Below, one piece after another: positions 14,401-16,059 of a DNA stretch of 16,059 nt. The notes under the pieces are model-generated. The model worked only from the letters and a program-made list of their open reading frames with translations. It was not told where the DNA came from and did no database searches. Every line of letters begins with the position of its first letter. Within the stretch, counting starts at the first letter, position 1. This DNA is from Chrysochromulina parva (lineage: Eukaryota; Haptophyta; Prymnesiales; Chrysochromulinaceae): positions 1-16,059 of the forward strand of contig PJAB01001242.1 of NCBI GenBank assembly GCA_002887195.1. The letters are read 5' to 3'. A program made the translations under genes and the position numbers.

Positions 14401-15786
14401 GTGTGCATGGACGAGCTGGCGCCACGCGCGCGCGAGTCTCAGCCCAAGCATCTGGCGGAGCACATGGCGCTTGAGCACACGCTCGCGCACGACCTCGAGC
14501 CATGTGCGCAGGGCAGCCGCCTGCCCCGAGTGCACGAACGCAGCGATGGCTCGCCGGCGCAATTGATAGTTGTCCTCGTATGCAGCCGAGCGCCATGAGT
14601 TGAAGGCCGCCCGGCTCGCACGTTGCGAATCGAATAAGGCGAGCAGGAGCCGACGCGGGCCGCGCCGGGCCGGGCGGAGCGACCCATCCGCGATGCGCGC
14701 GCTCCACACACGTAGCGCAGCGCGCATCTCGTGCGGTGCGAGTGCGCGGCGCGCGAGGAAGAGTGTGAGCTCAATGCCCATCAGGCCGTACGTGGTGGTG
14801 CGCCACGCGCCGAGGGAGTGCGTGGCGCGCGCGCCGAGCACGTGCAGCAGCTGCGCGCGCAGCAGCCGCCGCCGCGCCAGCCACCGCTCCGTGTTCTCCA
14901 CGAGCACCCTCCAGCTTCGCATCAGCGAGCGCGTCTGCTCGTGCTCGATCGCTGCGATGAGAAGTCCACGAAGTCGTGAGCCACCGAAGCGCTCGAGGGG
15001 CACGTATGCGCGCCAGCGCGCAAACAGCCCGCGCACCGTGTGCCGCGACTGCGCCGCCAGGCTGAGCGCACGGTCGGCGCTCGCGAGGCTCAGGCTCAGA
15101 GACGAAGGCGCCGGGCGCACGCCAACCTCAAAAGGGCTCCCGCTCAGATGATGCTCCCCCAGCCGGATGGCGAGCTTGTACCGGCCCGACGAGGCCGTCA
15201 GGTAGCGGATCGTGTAAGAGCCGTCCTGGTGATCTGTGATGGCCACCTCTGCGCGACCGGGGCCGCTGATTGAGACCACCCACGGAGTGTCGCCGGTGCG
15301 CACGGGCTGGCCGAGATGACTGCGCGCGACGAGCGTCAACCGGGCGGGGAAGCCGGCGACTGCGCGCGTGAGCCCCACACCGCCGACCAGCGATGAAAAG
15401 GGAGACGCCGTCACTGGCGCAGCATCGCCGCCCTCGCCGACTATGTGGTCCGTCCGCCGCCACAAATCGCTCATGCTCTGACGCTCCGGCACGAGACGCG
15501 GCGGCAGCGGCGGCGGCAGACCCCCGGTATTGAGTTTGCTGCTGTAGGCTCTTCGAACAGATTCTTCGAAAGGATCGATGATATGCTGGCGCATCGTCGG
15601 TGGGCTGTTCGCGCGTTCATGCGGCGGGCTGCTGTCCCTGGTACGCATTGGGCTGGCGCCGCGACTTGCGTAGCCCGCGCTGTACTTTGCTGCTTTGGCG
15701 CCGTATCCAGAGTTGAAGCCTAGTTGGTAATGGTTGACTTGCGGCACAGTGTGGACGCCGGAGGCGCAGCGCATGGGCGTAGGCAT
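8452..15786 (-). CDS. Giant SFI1-like centrin-binding-repeat protein with filamin-type domain and EF-hand pair (2444 residues)
   Basis: One uninterrupted exon. The ATG at 15786 is the first after an in-frame TAA at 15798-15796. Order of parts: a Ser/Tyr/Pro-rich head (1-130); a filamin/Ig-like repeat (about 132-225); about 52 Trp repeats, first core Trp at residue 258 and last at 1911, mostly 33 residues apart, pattern L-x-x-x-x-L-x-x-G/A-W/L-x-x-W; a Glu-rich coiled coil (about 1915-2030); a Pro/Ala linker; an EF-hand pair (loops 2194-2205 and 2230-2241); a poly-Ala then Glu/Arg/Gln coiled coil (about 2256-2350); and a basic Ser/Pro tail with SASPKRASSPK. In SFI1-family proteins each such repeat forms part of a long helix and binds one centrin; these build half-bridge, basal-body or contractile fibres. 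The same role here is inferred. The EF-hands suggest calcium responsiveness within the chain itself. Confidence 0.88.
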   Translation of the reverse strand: MPTPMRCASGVHTVPQVNHYQLGFNSGYGAKAAKYSAGYASRGASPMRTRDSSPPHERANSPPTMRQHIIDPFEESVRRAYSSKLNTGGLPPPLPPRLVPERQSMSDLWRRTDHIVGEGGDAAPVTASPFSSLVGGVGLTRAVAGFPARLTLVARSHLGQPVRTGDTPWVVSISGPGRAEVAITDHQDGSYTIRYLTASSGRYKLAIRLGEHHLSGSPFEVGVRPAPSSLSLSLASADRALSLAAQSRHTVRGLFARWRAYVPLERFGGSRLRGLLIAAIEHEQTRSLMRSWRVLVENTERWLARRRLLRAQLLHVLGARATHSLGAWRTTTYGLMGIELTLFLARRALAPHEMRAALRVWSARIADGSLRPARRGPRRLLLALFDSQRASRAAFNSWRSAAYEDNYQLRRRAIAAFVHSGQAAALRTWLEVVRERVLKRHVLRQMLGLRLARAWRQLVHAHALVRDALALLEAHARTMLHGQTARAFHSWCESVEARTRALARLRQGMSALRDRAVLLVWNAWSAFALHKAKALDTLHTAVGRFRNAHCSRAWNAWAEMAMERAGQMSHLRGAAARLVHRQTGAALRRWVDAWELGVMLRRGLKRLVHRELAIAFDTWSDAAGQLASSMAMLAHSMARLINGQLAVGWLTWSVFAALRAKTLAAMSKCSAKMLNSRLAVGWHVWVRFAALHAQAMETLRMCGVKLFNQRLALGWTSWAEYAVARKSAMGMLHKCSRRLINRRRVLGWNSWVDYVETRAAKMEQLRRMVLRLTFRERAAAWNSWKAYVSESAEAMRLLRGGVGALIKRELAAALRCWRICGDEIAVGQRAARQLMGTKQAQALRTWHATASAASATMEQLRRCVSQLLGTKQAQALRTWQATAAAASATMEQLRRCVSHMRNRKLAMGFLSWREGAQMSNAVRLCARIVMREQTSALLGWRAQANERATMLWQLRIAVGRWSKGQVVACLERWAEEARHAAAKHVVIVRMMRQVHARALRQWREVAEGHSAALAAIHQAVGRLLHRHSLIAINTWRAYVHELNASLASLWHSTCSLFGRFLRVGWNTWRDYVEERAEWLERLGKAASQLHHAGLAKAFRSILNAAQHDATGRAVLNRMLNSAMTRSLMTWRSATEAHVAVLSVVQRVMGSWLHRAVGGALRAWKEEGESLLALRRAVARLVHKQLLAGWEPWRHHTRQMKRWRSWVARWSSASVLRALLTWMQYAEDAAEYAQTLAVQLIVIKQFIGVQKARAWRQLTSVVAARLSALALLRGAALQLIRRQIAISWRSWAEMATEIAAKLGRLEQSVATLRRGARGHKMAMAWRTWVEYTLERNASLTAAQQVISRLYNGALFRGWHTWVEMATERSTQLARLGRGVASLRNRDLSQAWHAWSENSLTGVAALAKLRHCVGIMFNRRLYAGWLRWHQTSTRRRAALKQLGQCARMLLNKGLPIGWHMWLEFALERHAALAQLGQCLARFLNLKLARGWHTWCEAASQLASQRVQMRRSLMRLIARSLYSGFATWVEVATERAVTAATKRKVAMRLLKRGVSMCWLTWKETSAAREQALGQLRQAGLRLFHRRLALGWMTWQTFSSSRAGMLAALDKSGRRLFKRGLALGWTSWAEYAVARKSAMGMLHKCSRRLISRRRVLGWNSWVDYVETRAAKMYELRRSVSRMMHAKRAAAWNSWKAYVSESAEAMRLLRGGVAGFRSRELATALRCWLEFRDEIAFCARAARQLLWMQRARALRTWQEKANSMSMAMGRLRRCVSHIRNRKLSMGFLSWFRGAQMSMAQRMGAQMLMREQARALRQWQDVVHARRAAFAQLDRCFRLMRGAKRAKGLRTWQQYVRSRRAALQSLRNSVGHMRRRRLSRGWNRWKEGARLNKFGALSVQQAHKKRRVVLAAALAVWRHVTHEEELALHEEERRRMQEAKVTADEAAARDSRVAALMQQNSALRASTLSMSAYVERCAAQVASVAELEDGQHVAVSWYVTFLEDRVSEMRRQLALAAAAISNNDPTAAEAAQAAFHAAAAGGPPARLPSGAPSPPAAFRQAAERWAEQTLGKVPQPVTKSLETPRGQSAVTSAPGGGDGIEGLAARVAAYRATRDAPAPAAPAPSGTPQWLQQEYMRAQRLAQEWESYTNLAGVPPLPRAGATPATRPQVLPPAPPAPPQQQKLPARVPVRVVQAFDRFDADHSGFIDRAELHEALHHYGIDLSGPGTAAVLARYDDTPDGQMDLSEFAELVRDLDEGMLRSSQNAAAAAAAATAAAKLRESELAARRLREAELHARTIERAAEQQHERHAERQLALQAERSRAQEQSVHMLKQQAEREMRHSEAVEAQWKHVHALARSSSATVLPKRANVFLSEGDRRSASPKRASSPKAVRLHDDAVAAAMKRVDWLHQARSQRFEAEAAKAPPPLPWKPTGKATSARAYDPRERGIK
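9052..9243 (-). other. EF-hand pair in the giant SFI1-like protein
   Basis: Loop 1 (nt 9207-9172) is DADHSGFIDRAE, with canonical ligands at positions 1, 3, 5, 9 and 12. Loop 2 (nt 9099-9064) is DDTPDGQMDLSE, with D1, D5, G6, D9 and E12 and a Thr at position 3. The loop starts are 36 residues apart, the normal spacing of a paired EF-hand lobe. Flanking helices are RVVQAFDRF and FAELVRDLDE. Calcium binding is likely, with the second loop perhaps weaker. Confidence 0.9.
10412..10940 (-). repeat. Segmental duplication copy A within the Trp-repeat array
   Basis: This block, about five to six repeat units, matches 13031-13658. From 10783 to 10940 it is identical to 13501-13658 at 157 of 158 positions (offset 2718 nt, 906 codons); the sole difference changes N to S in RRLI(N/S)RRR. 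Towards the lower coordinates the offset becomes 2619 nt because copy B has one extra 99-nt unit. Confidence 0.95.
13031..13658 (-). repeat. Segmental duplication copy B within the Trp-repeat array
   Basis: The partner of 10412-10940. It has the same order of units (LALGWTSW, VLGWNSW, AAAWNSW, ALRCW, QALRTW, MGFLSW) but with QALRTW doubled by the 99-nt tandem duplication. High identity at one end and lower identity elsewhere suggests recent duplication or gene conversion over part of the block. Confidence 0.95.
13094..13291 (-). repeat. 99-nt tandem duplication of exactly one Trp repeat
   Basis: Units 13094-13192 and 13193-13291 match at 94 of 99 positions and encode two consecutive 33-residue repeats containing QALRTW and ATMEQLRRCVS. 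This shows the array growing by single whole units in frame. Confidence 0.95.
15112..15393 (-). other. Filamin/ABP280-type Ig-like domain in the giant SFI1-like protein
   Basis: Residues about 132-225 follow the filamin-repeat pattern: GVGLTRAVAGFPARLTLVAR (start strands), PWVVSISGPGRAEVAITDHQ, DGSYTIRYLTASSGRYKLAI, then HLSGSPFEVGVRP, whose GSPF end is highly typical. Filamin repeats are Ig folds that dimerise or bind partner tails. The family call rests on recalled pattern. Confidence 0.85.
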
Positions 15787-16059
15787 CCCAGCCCTTTAGG
15801 CCGCGAAGGCGGGCGCAGTGCTGGCGCCTGTCGGCCGCGGCGCCTGTGTATTGAGGCGTCGTCGACAGACAGAGCACGCCGAGAACAAGACGGCGAGGAT
15901 TTTGTCGTTTCGCAAGACAAGTTTGACTTGACTTGCCTTGTCGTTTCGGGCCCTCGAGTGGCACTCTGGTTCGAATGCGCGTTTTCGCCTCCGACTGTAC
16001 GGTCCAAAACATGTGGAAGTGTCCATGCTGCGAGAGTGAAGGCTCAGTGTAAGTGTCCA
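15787..16059. promoter_or_regulatory. Upstream region of the giant SFI1-like gene
   Basis: These 273 nt precede the minus-strand start codon and presumably hold its 5' leader and proximal promoter. An 11-nt direct repeat TTGTCGTTTCG occurs at 15902-15912 and 15938-15948. Between and overlapping the copies is an inverted repeat GACAAG (15916-15921) / CTTGTC (15937-15942). No TATA box is obvious. Overlapping minus-strand frames here show no recognisable protein features. Confidence 0.4.

Larger units (their letters stand above)
10012..15039 (-). repeat. Array of about 52 SFI1-like Trp repeats (99-nt period)
   Basis: Counting core tryptophans gives about 52 units between residues 258 and 1911 (mean spacing 32.4). 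Most units are 33 residues, for example AVGWLTWSVFAALRAKTLAA onward. A minority class of 29 residues (such as GAALRRWVDAWELGVMLRRG onward) is scattered through the array. One unit (AKAFRSILNAA) has lost its Trp. A Cys recurs in the second helical half of many units (KCSRRL, RCVSHM, QCARML). The 33-residue spacing and LxxW core fit yeast and human SFI1 centrin-binding repeats. IQ motifs are absent. Confidence 0.85.

Noticed and set aside
10012..15039. IQ-motif, spectrin, HEAT or TPR interpretation of the giant repeats
   Set aside because: There is no IQxxxRG core, the period is 33 and not 34 or about 106, and the single central Trp with LxxW spacing fits SFI1 repeats best.
1..16059. tRNA, rRNA, transposase, integrase or viral genes
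   Set aside because: No cloverleaf, rRNA-like stretch, DDE/integrase motif or viral hallmark was seen on reading both strands.

Overview
This is a GC-rich eukaryotic nuclear sequence. It has long, mostly intronless reading frames, one GT-AG intron, no ribosome-binding-site logic and no operons. The gene set is two EF-hand proteins (one also carrying about 52 SFI1-like centrin-binding repeats), a DUF1499 protein with an N-terminus that could be an organelle presequence, a SUZ-domain RNA-binding-type protein, and a DPF-rich armadillo protein. It fits a flagellated, probably plastid-bearing unicellular alga with a compact genome. A haptophyte or another secondary-plastid alga would suit, but the lineage is an inference from style and content and is not shown by any marker gene.

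Layout: five genes alternate strictly in strand (-, +, -, +, -). (1) At 1-374 (-) is the 5' part of an EF-hand protein that runs off the left edge. (2) At 860-1627 (+) is a DUF1499 protein. Genes 1 and 2 diverge from a 485-nt region with TTTCGGCG-like sites. (3) At 2045-5881 (-) is a 1278-residue, mostly disordered protein with an N-terminal helical region, a SUZ motif interrupted by an Ala/Gly insert, acidic stretches and a C-terminal RGG region. It converges on gene 2. (4) At 6159-7759 (+) is a two-exon gene for a protein with seven DPF motifs, a Gly-Gly-Met repeat and armadillo-type helices. It diverges from gene 3. (5) At 8452-15786 (-) is a single-exon gene for a 2444-residue giant: a filamin/Ig-like domain, about 52 SFI1-like Trp repeats over about 1650 residues, a coiled coil, an EF-hand pair, a second coiled coil and a basic tail. 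The last 273 nt are its upstream region.

Two things stand out. First, the giant protein combines in one chain a very long centrin-binding-type rod, its own calcium-binding EF-hand pair and a filamin-type domain. This suggests a calcium-responsive fibre or linker of the basal body or cytoskeleton. The array is still changing: it contains an internal segmental duplication (157 of 158 bases identical in the best stretch, offset 2718 nt) and a younger 99-nt tandem duplication of exactly one repeat. Second, the 131-nt intron of gene 4 begins with a near-copy (31/33) of the exon that follows it, at an offset equal to the intron length, and is largely filled by seven perfect copies of an 11-mer. That is the expected footprint of a recently gained intron made by local tandem duplication at a CAG|GT site.

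A functional link between the genes is weak. Genes 1 and 5 may share calcium/cytoskeletal biology. Genes 2, 3 and 4 look like unrelated housekeeping neighbours.
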